NCBI GenBank assembly: GCA_963575745.1
Contig: CAUYUJ010003605.1
Location: 1-64,000, forward strand
Reading direction: 5' to 3'
Length of the DNA: 64,000 nucleotides
Source: Prorocentrum cordatum
Lineage: Eukaryota > Sar > Dinophyceae > Prorocentrales > Prorocentraceae
The notes beneath the pieces are model-generated. The model saw nothing but the letters and a program-made list of their open reading frames with translations, was not told the origin of the DNA and did not search any database. Shown here piece after piece: positions 31,233 through 41,406 of the stretch; the stretch's first letter is position 1; each line of letters starts with the position of its first letter. The translations under genes were made by a program, and so were the position numbers.

Positions 31233-31638
31233 CTGAAGAGACCGGGCACGTTTTTGGAGCTTTTTGCAGGTGCTGGGAAAGTCACCGAGGCTCTCAGGGC
31301 CTCTGGCTCTAGACATCTTGCATGGTCCCTTGGAGGACCACCTCGATCGCACGTTTGAAAGGCTTATCTCGGGATGGCTCAAGAGTGGCCTCGTCTTGGG
31401 CGTTTTCTTGGGCACTCCTTGCGCGTCTTGGACCCAGGCTCTCAAACGGCCCTTGCGAGACCTCGAGGCGCCCATGGGGAAGGCCGATTTAAATGCTAGC
31501 GAGCAGTCTCGCGTAAAGATCGGGAACGCTACCTGCCACTTCTCCTGTAGGCTTGTCTCCCTGTGCCGCTCTTTAGGCGCCCCAGTGCTGCTCGAGAATC
31601 TGCAGACTTCAACCCTGTGGGCATCGCCTCGTCTGTAA
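31233..31638 (+). pseudogene. Element B cytosine-methyltransferase-like domain
   Basis: Three motifs follow in the canonical order of C5-cytosine methyltransferases: TFLELFAGAGKVTEAL (SAM-binding motif I, about 31248-31295), FLGTPCASWTQAL (Pro-Cys catalytic-loop position, about 31408-31443) and VLLENLQTSTLW (Glu-Asn motif, about 31583-31620). Motif I is in a different frame from the rest, with the switch near 31300, where ALDILHGP continues the fold. It could also be a SAM-fold domain without cytosine activity. It directly follows the recombinase, so it is probably the polyprotein C-terminus. Confidence 0.5.
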
Positions 31639-32329
31639 ACCTTGCCGCGGGCGCCGATGCTGCGTCTCGCGCTGGCCATCTCTGCCAGAACGGCACCCGC
31701 CGGCGCAAGGCCGCGCGAATTCAAGGTTGGGATATCTCGTCCTTGCAGGTTTTGAGTTGCAAGTGCTCAGGGAAAGGTGGAGTCTGCTCGCGCACGAAAC
31801 TCCACCGCGTAGAGTTGTCAGGGGCGGCGCCCGGCGGCCGCAAATGAACCCGCCTTTCCGCGGAGTTCCCACCTCGGTTCGTTGCCGCCGCTGCCGCTGT
31901 ACTCTCCCATTCTGCCGAACACATGCGCGGTCTAAAGTTACCCGAGATAATGTGTGTGTGTGTAAATGTTCTCGCCGCAGGTGATCAATGTTTAAAGCAA
32001 TCGGGGGCTCCGGCCTGCGGCCAGGCTACCCGTCTTGGAACAGTGCATTGTGTTGATGTCTCGTTTCCGCTCGAGTCTCGCGCGTGGGGGCCTCGGTCCC
32101 AGAGTGTTGCACCTCTCGGGCGTGCACACGTCAAAAAGGTGATGGTCCATCAGATTCGCTGTTTGGCCGGACCGCTCCGCGGCCGACATGCTCAAGGTTC
32201 CGAACCGCGCTCCCGCCCGTTTTTCGGGGGATTGGTAAGACGTGTATGGTTTACGGGTTTGGTTACCACACTTTGCGATTAAAGGGCCGAGGGGGTTCTC
32301 GCAGTTTGGGTTGCCACGCCTTGCGATGG
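31639..32329. other. Intergenic, no gene seen
   Basis: Unique sequence with a short (GT)n near 31952. No domain or RNA gene was recognised. Confidence 0.4.
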
Positions 32330-32785
32330 ATGTGCGTGAAGGGTGGCACCGAATTTCAGAAATGTGCCAAATCCCATGTTTTTTGACCCTGACCCCGCGG
32401 ATCTGCGTAAGGGGTGGCGCCGAATTTCAGACATGTGGCAAATCCCATGTGTTTTTGGACCCTGACCCCGCGGATCTGCGTGAGGGGTGGCACCGAATTT
32501 CAGACATGTTGCAAATCCCATGTGTTTTTTGACCCTGACCCCGCGGATCTGCGTGAGGGGTGGCACCGAATTTCAGACATGTTGCAAGTCCCATGTGTTT
32601 TTGGACCCTGACCCAGCGGATCTGCGTGAGGGGTGGCACCGAATTTCAGAGATATGGCAAATCCCATGTGTTTTTGGACCCTGACCCCGCGGATCTGCGC
32701 GAGGGGTGGCACCGAATTTCAGAAATGTGGCAAATCCCATGTGTTTTTGGACCCTGACCCCGCGGATCTGCGTGAGGGGTGTCGA
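32330..32785. repeat. 73-bp tandem repeat, about six copies
   Basis: The unit contains GAGGGGTGGCACCGAATTTC, GGCAAATCCCATGTGTTTTT and GACCCTGACCCCGCGGATC. Copies are offset by exactly 73 bp (for example 32414, 32487, 32560 and 32633) and differ by few bases, so the array is young. Because 73 is not a multiple of 3, the open frames are not evidence of coding. It is followed by a C-run near 32797-32809. Confidence 0.95.
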
Positions 32786-32994
32786 TTTCGAGCCCCCCCC
32801 CCCCAGCAATTCAGGCAACGCGCCCAGGAGACGCTAAAAATTTGGTTTGGGCCCCCCCCCCCCTCGCGCGGTCAATCAACGAGTTGCAGTAACCAGCAAG
32901 AAGCAGAACTGTGACACTGGAAACTACAAGCTACAACTGGCACAGGAAACTGCGAACCCGCGCCTACAGCCTGGTGGCCCCACAAGGGGGCCGG

Positions 32995-32998
<4 letters not shown>

Positions 32999-33060
<62 letters not shown>
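32999..33060. repeat. (TA)n tract, 5' side of element C
   Basis: About 62 bp of pure (TA)n directly upstream of element C. Confidence 0.97.
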
Positions 33061-33061
<1 letters not shown>

Positions 33062-33287
33062 CTCCACCTGGGGGTACCCCCCTCGGGGGGGCCGACTGCT
33101 GTCATTCCTCTCTCAGGATCTTTGCCGAGCAGGTCGGTCCTCCCTGGAGCAACCGTCCCAACATTGCCCAGGGTCCCAGTCCCAAGTCTGGGCGACGATG
33201 GAGATTCCTCTGTCCACGCAGTGACTGGCGGGAGCCGAGGGTGCGATCCGAGCCCGCGGATCGCGCATCCAGCACGCTGGAGACACC

Positions 33288-33950
33288 ATGCGTACTGAGC
33301 TGGAGAACACGGGCATGACTGTCGTCAAAAGGTCGACGAGGCGAGCCATCCGCAACCTGTTCAGGAATGGCACTTGTCGGTGCAAAGGCCGACAGTACGA
33401 TCTTGTGCAGGCGACCCAGCTCGCCGACTTCGCTACCCTCCAGAGCGTGCACGTGGCCCTTGGCACGAAGTCCAAGGCCGCTGAGGTGCTGGGCTTGCCG
33501 ACTGCAGCAGATACTCACAGAGGTCGACGACCGCGACATTCCCAGACACTGAACGATGTACACCAGATACGCGCTCGCAATTATAATTGTGAGAGTTTAC
33601 GAGTTGTTGGGAGAATCGACGAACTGTTGAGACTAGCGCGCTCCTCTGAGATTCATATTCTTCTTTTGCAAGGCACTACTATGGATATTGATTTTGAGTG
33701 GAAATCGCAGGACTATCGTGTCGCCCCCTTTCCGCGCTCTTCGCCTCAGTCGAGAGATGGCTTAATGATATGCGTGGACTTAGACATGTTTGGCTCCGAC
33801 CCCATAGTTTGCAAACACACTTGGTTGCAGGGTAAGCTGGGGGGCATCCGAATCCGTTGCGGGAAAGGACGACACGAGCGAGATCTTTACCTTCTAACGG
33901 GCAATGCATCTTTTTTCAGTCCAGCCAGCCCAGAAAGAACTTCAAGATGA
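33288..33950 (+). CDS. Element C endonuclease, N-terminal half
   Basis: Starts at ATG 33288 (MRTELENTGMTVV). About 95 residues without a recognised family precede the EEP endonuclease fold. The expected Asn is in IRARNYNCESL. Where the catalytic Glu is usual (LQE) this copy has LLLQGTT, so the Glu may be replaced by Gly. SRDGLMICVD matches the following strand. The frame leaves the fold at a run of six T (33909-33914), where the 33904-37260 frame takes over. A 1-base indel or slippage there would join the two. Confidence 0.7.
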   Translation: MRTELENTGMTVVKRSTRRAIRNLFRNGTCRCKGRQYDLVQATQLADFATLQSVHVALGTKSKAAEVLGLPTAADTHRGRRPRHSQTLNDVHQIRARNYNCESLRVVGRIDELLRLARSSEIHILLLQGTTMDIDFEWKSQDYRVAPFPRSSPQSRDGLMICVDLDMFGSDPIVCKHTWLQGKLGGIRIRCGKGRHERDLYLLTGNASFFSPASPERTSR

Positions 33951-36900
33951 TCAGCGCGAGCTTTGGCTTTGTATGGGTACTGCACTGAGTAGCCTAACGC
34001 AGCATACACGTTCTACTTTGATCATGGGCATTGATAACAACGGTGACTTGAAATGTGAGCCTCCTTTTATCGGACATGGTGGCCAGAGGAGCAATAAGCC
34101 GACGCTGAATGCGAATGGTTTCGAGCTCACATCCGTTTTGAGAGATTGCAATTTGAAGGCACTCAACACGTTCAACTCGAACAGGCACTTTCATTGGACG
34201 TGGAAGCATCCCAGTGGATATCATTGCAGAACGAGCTTCTTGATTTGTCGTATTTCTCGCTGCCCTGGCATGTCAGCCGTGGTGGACTATTCTTCTCTTG
34301 TCAGCTTGGGTGGTTACAGAGACCACAGACATATTGATGGCCTTTTCAGATTGCCGCCATGGCACCCGACCAGAGCGCCTAAGGCCGTTCCTCGGTGGAA
34401 TAGGCCTCTACTGGGCGAAGCGGTCAAGATCGCTAAGAAGCTCGACGAGAAACCTGATGCGCACCACGATTCGGAGATCGCGCAGCAGGTGATGCGGATG
34501 CGTAACGCAGTTGTTGAGCGTGTCACCGCCTTCCCACATCAGGCCTCGCCCGTGGACCAGTACGACTACCTCGAGGACGCTATCGTTCGCTCGGCCATGG
34601 ACGCGGGCTTCATCCAGCAGCCTGGTGTTCAGTCTACTCGTCGTTTGAATGTACTACAGGAGACCACGTTGAAGTTGGTTGCAGACAAACATCGATGGAT
34701 GAAGATTTTAGCGGATGGTGAATTTATGGATACACTTGGATATTCAGCACAGCGTTTCTTTGTGATGCATCAATATCGCTTGGCGACGAAGAGAGCGAAA
34801 GCGGCCATCCGTGCAGATAAGAAGGCTAACGCTGAGGTGTTGGCCGTAGATGCAGAAAGTTTATTCGCTCGAGGAGACACCCGCGGAGCCTTTAAGATTG
34901 CGCAGTCCTTAGCGCCTAAAACATCATCATCTGCAGCGACATTGAAGTTGAATGGCCAGTATTGTTGGCGAGCGCAAGATGAGATTGAGGCTAAAGCCAT
35001 TGCCATGAAGGCGACTTTTGAAGCAGAAGATGTGCCATTGCATGAGGAGGTTACCCGACAGAGAATTGATGGAGTGAGTGTGGGGGCTGCGGGCTCGGTT
35101 CCGACGGTATCTCAACGTTCGCCGACGGAGCTCGACGAGCCCGAAGAAGTAGTGGCGCCCTTCGTGTTCACTGAGCACATGGTCGAGGATATGATCCACA
35201 CGATGCCGAACTTCAAGGCGGGCCTTGCCATTTTGGCGCCGGCTCAGACCCAGATGTATAGAGGTGCAGTGGCTGAGTTGTACAAGCTCGTACGGTCACA
35301 TATTTCCTCACCATCGGCTACTGCTAGCACTGGTTTGGTTTCCGCTCGACAAGCGCCGATGTCGTTCAAAGATGGCGAGGCGGTCTACCTTCGCAGGCCA
35401 GGCAAAGGTGACGGATCATATGCTGGTGAACATTATCGCACCTTGAGCATGCTTAGCCATTGGGGGAAGAAAATGGTGAAGGAGTTTCTCGGTGACTCGA
35501 GGGATGTGATTGCTCAGCGCATTAGCCGTATCCAGTTTGGCGGGCTTCCTCATCGTGGCACCCGTGATGCTATTGCCATAGTTGAGGAGGTCATTGAGCG
35601 TGTGGCAGTCGCTGCGGCCAAAAGAGCCAAAAGCAAGCGGCATGACCAGAAGTTATTCATCATAATTAAAGGCGTCTTCGATTTGTCCAAAGCCTTTGAC
35701 AGGATCGATCGCTGTAAGCTCTGGGAGGCTATGCGTGCTCTGTGTCTTCGCGAACATATGTTGTTGTTCCTAGAGGGTATCCATGATGGCGCATGCATTC
35801 TCATCCGTGATGTGAAAACAGGTCGTGTCGTTCGGCGTCTACGGAGTCAGTTGGGAGTTCGCCAGGGCTCGTCTGAGGGACCCTTGTGCTTCATCCTCCT
35901 GTACGATCTCACCATCCGTAAGATTCAGTGCGAGCGGGGTGACCATGCTTTGATTGCGACCTTCGACACTAACTTAGAGAATCTCTTGGGGTCTGGCGCT
36001 CGTTTTCCTGATCAGATATCCCTGGGAGAGACCGTTTTTATGGATGATTTGAGTGTGATGGAGCTTTTCACCGACGCTGACGCGATCGTCCCGTTCCTCT
36101 CGAACATAGGTACTATCTTGTCGGAGGCTGGGTTCGGGGTGAACTTGTCTAAGGCGGGGGTAACCATCAGAGCGTTTGGAAAGGGGTCCAGGGCCATGAA
36201 CAAAAAGATCCGCCAAGGGCAATATCGTCTCGTGCTTCGCGGCCCTTCTCCTGGCGCTCCTGAAGTCCCCATCAAGGCCACGCAGTCTGCTAAATATCTG
36301 GGCTCCATGATATCGATCTTGGGTAGTGATGTGGTCGAGGTCGAGGCTCGGATTAAGAAAGCTCGTGTGGCTCATCATAGGCTAACTACCCGTCTATGGC
36401 GCTCTAAGGTGTTGCCCCTCAAGTTGAAAGCTCGTCTGTGGGTGGCTCTGGTCCGCTCTATTCTTTTGTGCGCCGTGGAGGTCCGCCGAATCAGCCCAGG
36501 AGGTCTAAAGAAAGTGGAACGCTTTCAGATTCGATGTCTTCGGCATATCGCTCGGCTTCCCGCACATTTATCGAGAGTTTCGTCAAATCACCTGCGTGAG
36601 CGTTGCGGTGTTCATAGTGTTGAATCTACTCTATGTGTTCGCCGTTGTCTCTGGATGCAGAAGGTTGTTGCCCCAGTCTTTCACGATGATGAGGGCTATC
36701 CGCTCTTTGGCACTCGTGAGGATGACCCTGCTGTTGCCGTGCGTGCTGCTGTTTTCGGGTCGTTCGAGTTTGAGGGCGAGCGGGAGGATTCCACCCCCCG
36801 ACTGAGAAGGCTGCATGAAGACCTGCTGGCAGTGCTCGAGGGGGCCAAGGTTGAAGCCCGAAATCGCGCTGTATCTCTGGGAGTGGATCGTGAGGCAGGG

Positions 36901-37005
36901 GCTTTGTCAAAACCGCGGCTCGAGTGGCTTGCCCGTGAGCCGGGTTCCACCTTTCTGGCCCATCTGTCCTTCCGTGCGGCGCCGACTGGACGCGGACGAG
37001 GGCGG
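33904..37005 (+). CDS. Element C endonuclease C-terminal half and reverse transcriptase
   Basis: The frame opens at ATG 33904. Residues 1-150 finish the EEP endonuclease: LIMGIDNNGD (GDxN position, Asp44) and YRDHRHIDG near 138-146. The RT follows: FDLSKAFDRID (Asp593), GVRQGSSEGP (651-660) and VFMDDLSV (Asp714-Asp715). All RT catalytic residues are present. The thumb and connection region continues to about residue 1030. After about 36985-37005 the frame becomes low-complexity (Arg/Gly/Pro) until its stop at 37260, while a more natural protein continues in another frame, so a frameshift is likely there. Confidence 0.85.
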
Positions 37006-37549
37006 CCGCCGTCGCGTGCAGGAGCTCCAGTTGATGGAGGTGATGGCCACACCGACGATCCAGCTCGACGTGGAGCGCGCGATCCAGAGCAGGGCCCAAT
37101 ACTTTGTGCTCGTGGGCAAGGCAGACAGCGAGCTCTTGCTGGAGATGGGCTGGACCATCGAGCAGTACGACAAGTCGGGCGTGGTCGCGCGCCAGGACGC
37201 AAAGGACAAGGGCGAGGAGCTCATGGGGAATCCGTTCGGCTTGAAGCCAGAGTTGTGTAAAGCTATCCTGGAGAAGATCAAGGAGCGGGTGCAGAAGCAG
37301 GAGCTCGCGGACAAAGCTCCAACAGCGGCCTCAGCCCCCTTGGACCAGTTCTTGGTGTTCGGCAAGCAGGCGCCAGCGTTGCCCCCGCAGTTGCGGGCAT
37401 CGCGATGCCTCAAGACAGTGCACAACCAAAACGCCGAGGACGACCTCCAGGACGACGTGGCCATGACTAAAGGGATCTGTACCATTCCATTGGGCCGTGA
37501 GATCGAGTCGTTGTTATTGCAGTCTCGGCCCGTGGTGCAAAGCAGCTAA
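36990..37549 (+). CDS. Element C 3' frame, unknown helical C-terminal region
   Basis: Downstream of the frameshift near 36990 this frame reads about 180 residues of ordinary composition (for example YFVLVGKADSELLLEMGW and KPELCKAILEKIKERVQKQ) to TAA at 37547-37549. I recognise no domain, and no zinc finger or RNase H is evident. It is either the C-terminus of element C ORF2 or a captured host segment. Only the position supports the former. Confidence 0.45.
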
Positions 37550-37796
37550 GAATGAGACGAAGATTGTATTCGGATTTGAAAGTGCTAAAGGGAGTGACAA
37601 AGGCAAAGGTGGTATCTTCTCGATGAAATCGTGAGTGTGAGGCGAGCGGGGTCCGAGCTAGCCGCAGAGGTGGCGCGCTCGGCCTCGCTCTCGATTGTGC
37701 CGTGCGGCCTCAGCGCTGCACGCGTCGAGGCAGGATCCTGCCTTGATGATGGCTACGCCTAGCACGCTGAAGCCTCCTGGACGGGCAAGCGGGGTG

Positions 37797-37798
<2 letters not shown>

Positions 37799-37830
<32 letters not shown>
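37799..37830. repeat. (TA)n tract, 3' side of element C
   Basis: A pure (AT)n run 250 bp after the last element C stop codon. Confidence 0.97.
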
Positions 37831-37834
<4 letters not shown>

Positions 37835-38085
37835 AAGGCGCGCACGGCCAAACAAACGCGACAAATGGGGAGAGGGATTCATGACGGGGTGGGAGGAGGG
37901 ACGCAGAGAGAGGGAGAGAGCGTAAAAGGGAGAGGACAGGCAAAGAGAGGGGGAGAGGGCAAGCTAGGTGCGCTCGCGTCATATCTGACGTCCTGCCCCT
38001 CCCTCCCATCCCTTACCATGGCGCTGATTTTCTCTATCCGCGGACGCGTGTCGTAGCGGACCTGTGGCTCCGCGCGCGCGTGCGT
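37831..38085. other. Intergenic, no gene seen
   Basis: A GA-rich stretch followed by unique sequence, without a recognised feature. Confidence 0.4.
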
Positions 38086-38395
38086 AGTGGGTGGTGGTGC
38101 ACGTGCGTGGTGTGTGGTGGTGGTGTGGTGGTGGTGGTGGTATGGTGGTGGTGGTGGTGGTGGTGGTGGTGGTGGTGGTGGTGTGGTGGTGTGGTGGTGG
38201 TGGTGGTGCTGGTGGTGGTGGTGGTGGTACTGGTGCTGGTGCTGGTGGTGGTGTGGTGGTGGTGGTGGTGTGGTGGTGATGGTGGTGGTGGTGGTGCTGG
38301 TGGTGGTGGTGGTGCTGGTGGTGGTGGTGTTGGTACTGGTGCTGGTGCTGGTGGTGGTTGTGGTGGTGGTGGTGGTGGTGGTGGCGGTGCGGCGC
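38086..38395. repeat. (GGT)n microsatellite
   Basis: GGT/GTG repeats with GCT interruptions. His-, Thr-, Val- and Trp-rich frames are repeat translations. Confidence 0.95.
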
Positions 38396-38534
38396 GGTGG
38401 TGGCGGGCGGATGGGCGCGCGAGAAAGAGGCCCGCGCTGGGGCGAGAACGCCATCCTGAACGACGGAGGCCAAACACCGATCCGAAAATGAGGCCCACGC
38501 TGCAGCGGGAGCACGATTCGGAACGATTCGGGAG

Positions 38535-38898
38535 CAGAAATGAGGCCGGCGCCTCAACGAGAGCAGCACTTTGGGAAAAAATGACGCCGGCGCCTCAGCG
38601 AGAGTCGTTTCCCGGGATCTTCCGGGCATCCTGTGCAAAAAAAACAGTACGCGGAGGGTGCGCGGCTATCACCCGGACGCCATCAGGGGAAGGGTTCGGG
38701 AGCAGAAATGAGGCCGGCGCCTCAACGAGAGCAGCATTTTGGGAAAAAATGACGCCGGCGCGAGAGCAGCATTTTGGGACAAAAATGACGCCGGCGCCTC
38801 TGCGAGAGTCGTTTCCCGGGATCTTCCGGGCATCCTGTGTAAAAAAAACAGTACGCGGAGGGTGCGCGGCTATCACCCGGACGCCATCAGGGGAAGAG
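38535..38898. repeat. About 204-bp tandem duplication with GAGAGCAGC sub-repeats
   Basis: GAGTCGTTTCCCGGGATCTT and the following 90 bp, through ACGCCATCAGGGGAAG, occur at 38602 and again at 38806. A shorter phrase, GAGAGCAGCATTTTGGGA, occurs three times around them. Non-coding. Confidence 0.8.
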
Positions 38899-39554
38899 GG
38901 AGAGTATATTCATATTGAGTAATTGTAGAGAACACGAGAGAGAGATAGGGACGGGAGAAGGACATGGAGGGCGAGAGGGAAGAGAGGCAAAGAGAGGGTC
39001 AGAGGGATACAGCACGAGAAGACGAGAGAGGGAGCCGGCATACAGGGGGCGACCGAGGATGCGATCTAGATGATTGTCAAAAGGCGGTCCAGAAGTTCTT
39101 TGGAGTGTCCTGGAGCAGTGAGGCGGAGAAGGGATGTTGGAGCAGGAAGGCCCCCTTTCCCGATTTTTTTTCTTTGACATTTCCCTTCCCCCGACCCGTT
39201 CACCTCGCCCACCCACCTGATCATCGTCATCGTTCTCCTCCCGCTGCTCCTCAGTCCGTGTCCCGTATTCATCCTCCACTCTTTTGTTCCTCTTCCTTCC
39301 TTCCGCCAGCTCCTCCCTGTCTCCATATTTTTATCTTCCTCCGTTCTGCCTCTTTGTGCATTGCACCGCTGCCAAGCTACGATTCGCGATCTTCGGCAGG
39401 GTTCAGTTTGCCCTCACCTAACTCGGCATTCATCAACCCATTCATCTTCGGAGCCAGGCGTCACGTTGAACCGCTGCTGCCGCTGGTGTAGACAGATAAG
39501 CACTCGCATTCCAGTCTTGCCTGGAGACTTGCATTTGCTTCCAATGTTCCCAAG
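38899..39554. other. Intergenic, no gene seen
   Basis: A GA-rich block (38930-39030) and a CT-rich block. No domain was recognised. Confidence 0.4.
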
Positions 39555-39586
39555 CGCACACACACACACATACATACCCAACACGC

Positions 39587-39659
<73 letters not shown>

Positions 39660-39669
39660 CACACACACG

Positions 39670-39701
<32 letters not shown>

Positions 39702-40140
39702 CATGCACGCACGCACGCACGCACGCGCGCACACAAACACACACACACAACACTTCCAGCGGCGAGTTGACGACCCCGTCGCGATTCGCTCAGCTCGGTC
39801 ACGCTTCGGCAAATTACCACTTGGCGTAACCGATGGATGAATTGGGTCGGGGCATTCACACGCACGCAAGCACAAACACTCACAGTCACAGGCACGCACG
39901 CACACAACCAACACACGCCAACGCGCGCGCACACACGCACTCGAACACGCAAACGCAAACACACACACACACACGCACACGTACACGAGCGCGCACACAT
40001 GCACAGGCACACGCACGCGCACACGCACGCACACACAAACACACACGCACATTCACAAACCACAAGCACACACACGCACACACAAGCACACACACACATA
40101 CACACACACACATACACATACACACATACACACAACGCGC
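39555..40140. repeat. (CA)n / (CACG)n microsatellite blocks
   Basis: Two blocks, 39555-39760 and about 39855-40140, of CA, CACG and CGCA repeats, separated by about 95 bp of unique sequence. Confidence 0.95.
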
Positions 40141-41254
40141 ACGCAACAGGAGCAATGAACGTGGTCGCGGGGAAGGGATGGCGTGAGCGTCGTCCTCGGA
40201 ATCGGGGATGGGCCTCGTCCTTAGAACTGTGGCCCTCCCGGGGCCAGTCGGGGCTCTGTTGGGCTCGACTGGGGAGTCCCTGTCCGGCTTCCTCGGATCT
40301 GAGCACACAGCTTAGGTTTGATCCGTTGGCCTCTCGATAGTCATCTATGGGGTTACGACGCCGTCGTGGAGACGACCTGGGGCGGCCCAGGGCCACCGTG
40401 GCGGCCACATGTGCTCATCCTCGGCCGCACTGGGCGTTCTCGGAGACCCCATTGGAGGAATCAAGGCCCGAGTGCCAGTCGGGGGTCCTGCGGGGCCCAG
40501 GGAGTGCGGTGGCCAGCTCTGGACGCATCCCCCCTTCGATGCTTGAATGCGGACCTCCCCGGGGAGCAGGAGGAGGAGGAGGAGGAGGAGGAGGAGGAGG
40601 AGGAGGAGGAGGAGGAGGGGGAGGAGGAGGAGGAGGAGGAGAAGGATATGGACAGGGACTGGATCCCAGACGCGTCAGCATCTTAGCCAACCCCCGCTCT
40701 ACTCCCAAGAGATGCTGAAGAACATTTTGAACGATGGCTGCGTTGTTGTGGGCCCGCGGGAGGGCCGGGCAAAGACCAAGCTTGAGGGGTGTCCATCTTC
40801 TAGGGCGTGTATGTAGTAAAACATGGGCTCATGCACGTGGTGCCCTTGAGTCCTTCTGAACCCCTGGTGGCTAGTCTCGTGTGCGGTGAGTCGAGTGTGT
40901 CTTTCGCTTGTCGCGTCCGCTTTTCCACCCCACGTCTCTTTCCTCATCTTCCTCCTCCCCCTCCTCATCTCTCCACTCTCACCTCTCTTCCTTCTCTCGT
41001 GATGCGGGGCGTTCTGCGACGCCTGCCCTTTCGGATTCAGCGTTCGTTGGCTGCTGGGTCGCCGATGGGAGCCAGCTTCAGAAGGATGCCAGGATCCCAT
41101 AGCCAGCGCCCGTGCCGCCCCGAGATGCAGATGGCATGGAGGGGAGGACCTCAGCTCGAAGGCGAAGGCAAGCATGTGCCCAGGATGCCGATTTGGCTGT
41201 TTTGCGGGCTTGCCAGTCTGGCGTTCAGGCTCTGCTCGTCAGCCGTACGGTTGA
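40141..41254. other. Intergenic with (GAG)n at 40566-40645
   Basis: No gene was recognised. Open frames cross the GAG tract and are low-complexity. Confidence 0.45.
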
Positions 41255-41406
41255 GTCGGGCATGTCCCTCTACAGGAGGAGTATTCAGACATAATCGAGC
41301 AACATATAGAGGACGATGTGTGTTTACTATGTTCACCATACGTGCGTAAGTGTTGAGTACTCTTATTGTTCGTCCAAAACCCCCCCTGCAGGAGGACACG
41401 CCCGAC
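41255..41406. mobile_element. MITE-like GTCGGGC element, copy F (152 bp)
   Basis: Starts GTCGGGCATGTCCCTCTACA and ends CTGCAGGAGGACACGCCCGAC, with the internal GTGTTGAGTACTCTTATTG motif shared with other copies. Non-coding. TACGG occurs on both sides (left flank GTACGGTTGA, right flank AGTACGG), but a clean target duplication is not certain. Confidence 0.8.

Larger units (their letters stand above)
26239..31638 (+). mobile_element. DIRS-like tyrosine-recombinase retrotransposon B with methyltransferase-like tail
   Basis: The domains run in one direction: gag-like protein (26239-27384), basic linker (about 27386-27583), RT (about 28057-28960), RNase H (about 29540-29880), tyrosine recombinase (about 30180-31221) and cytosine-methyltransferase-like motifs (about 31245-31638). 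RT plus tyrosine recombinase and the absence of integrase define DIRS-type elements. The copy is decayed, with repeated frameshifts and at least one in-frame TAG. From memory, polyproteins of this style are very abundant in dinoflagellate genomes. The termini were not identified. Confidence 0.75.
33066..37560 (+). mobile_element. Non-LTR retrotransposon C (LINE), 5'-truncated
   Basis: Endonuclease and RT of a LINE lie between two pure (TA)n tracts (32999-33060 and 37799-37830). No ORF1 is visible, so the copy is probably 5'-truncated or only part of the element. The codon structure is intact over more than 3 kb apart from frameshifts near 33915 and 36990. It is unlike element A: there is no RNase H, and the RT motifs differ. 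Confidence 0.75.

Noticed and set aside
39414-40408. Cys/Val-rich frames over the CA/CACG tracts
   Set aside because: Microsatellite translation only.
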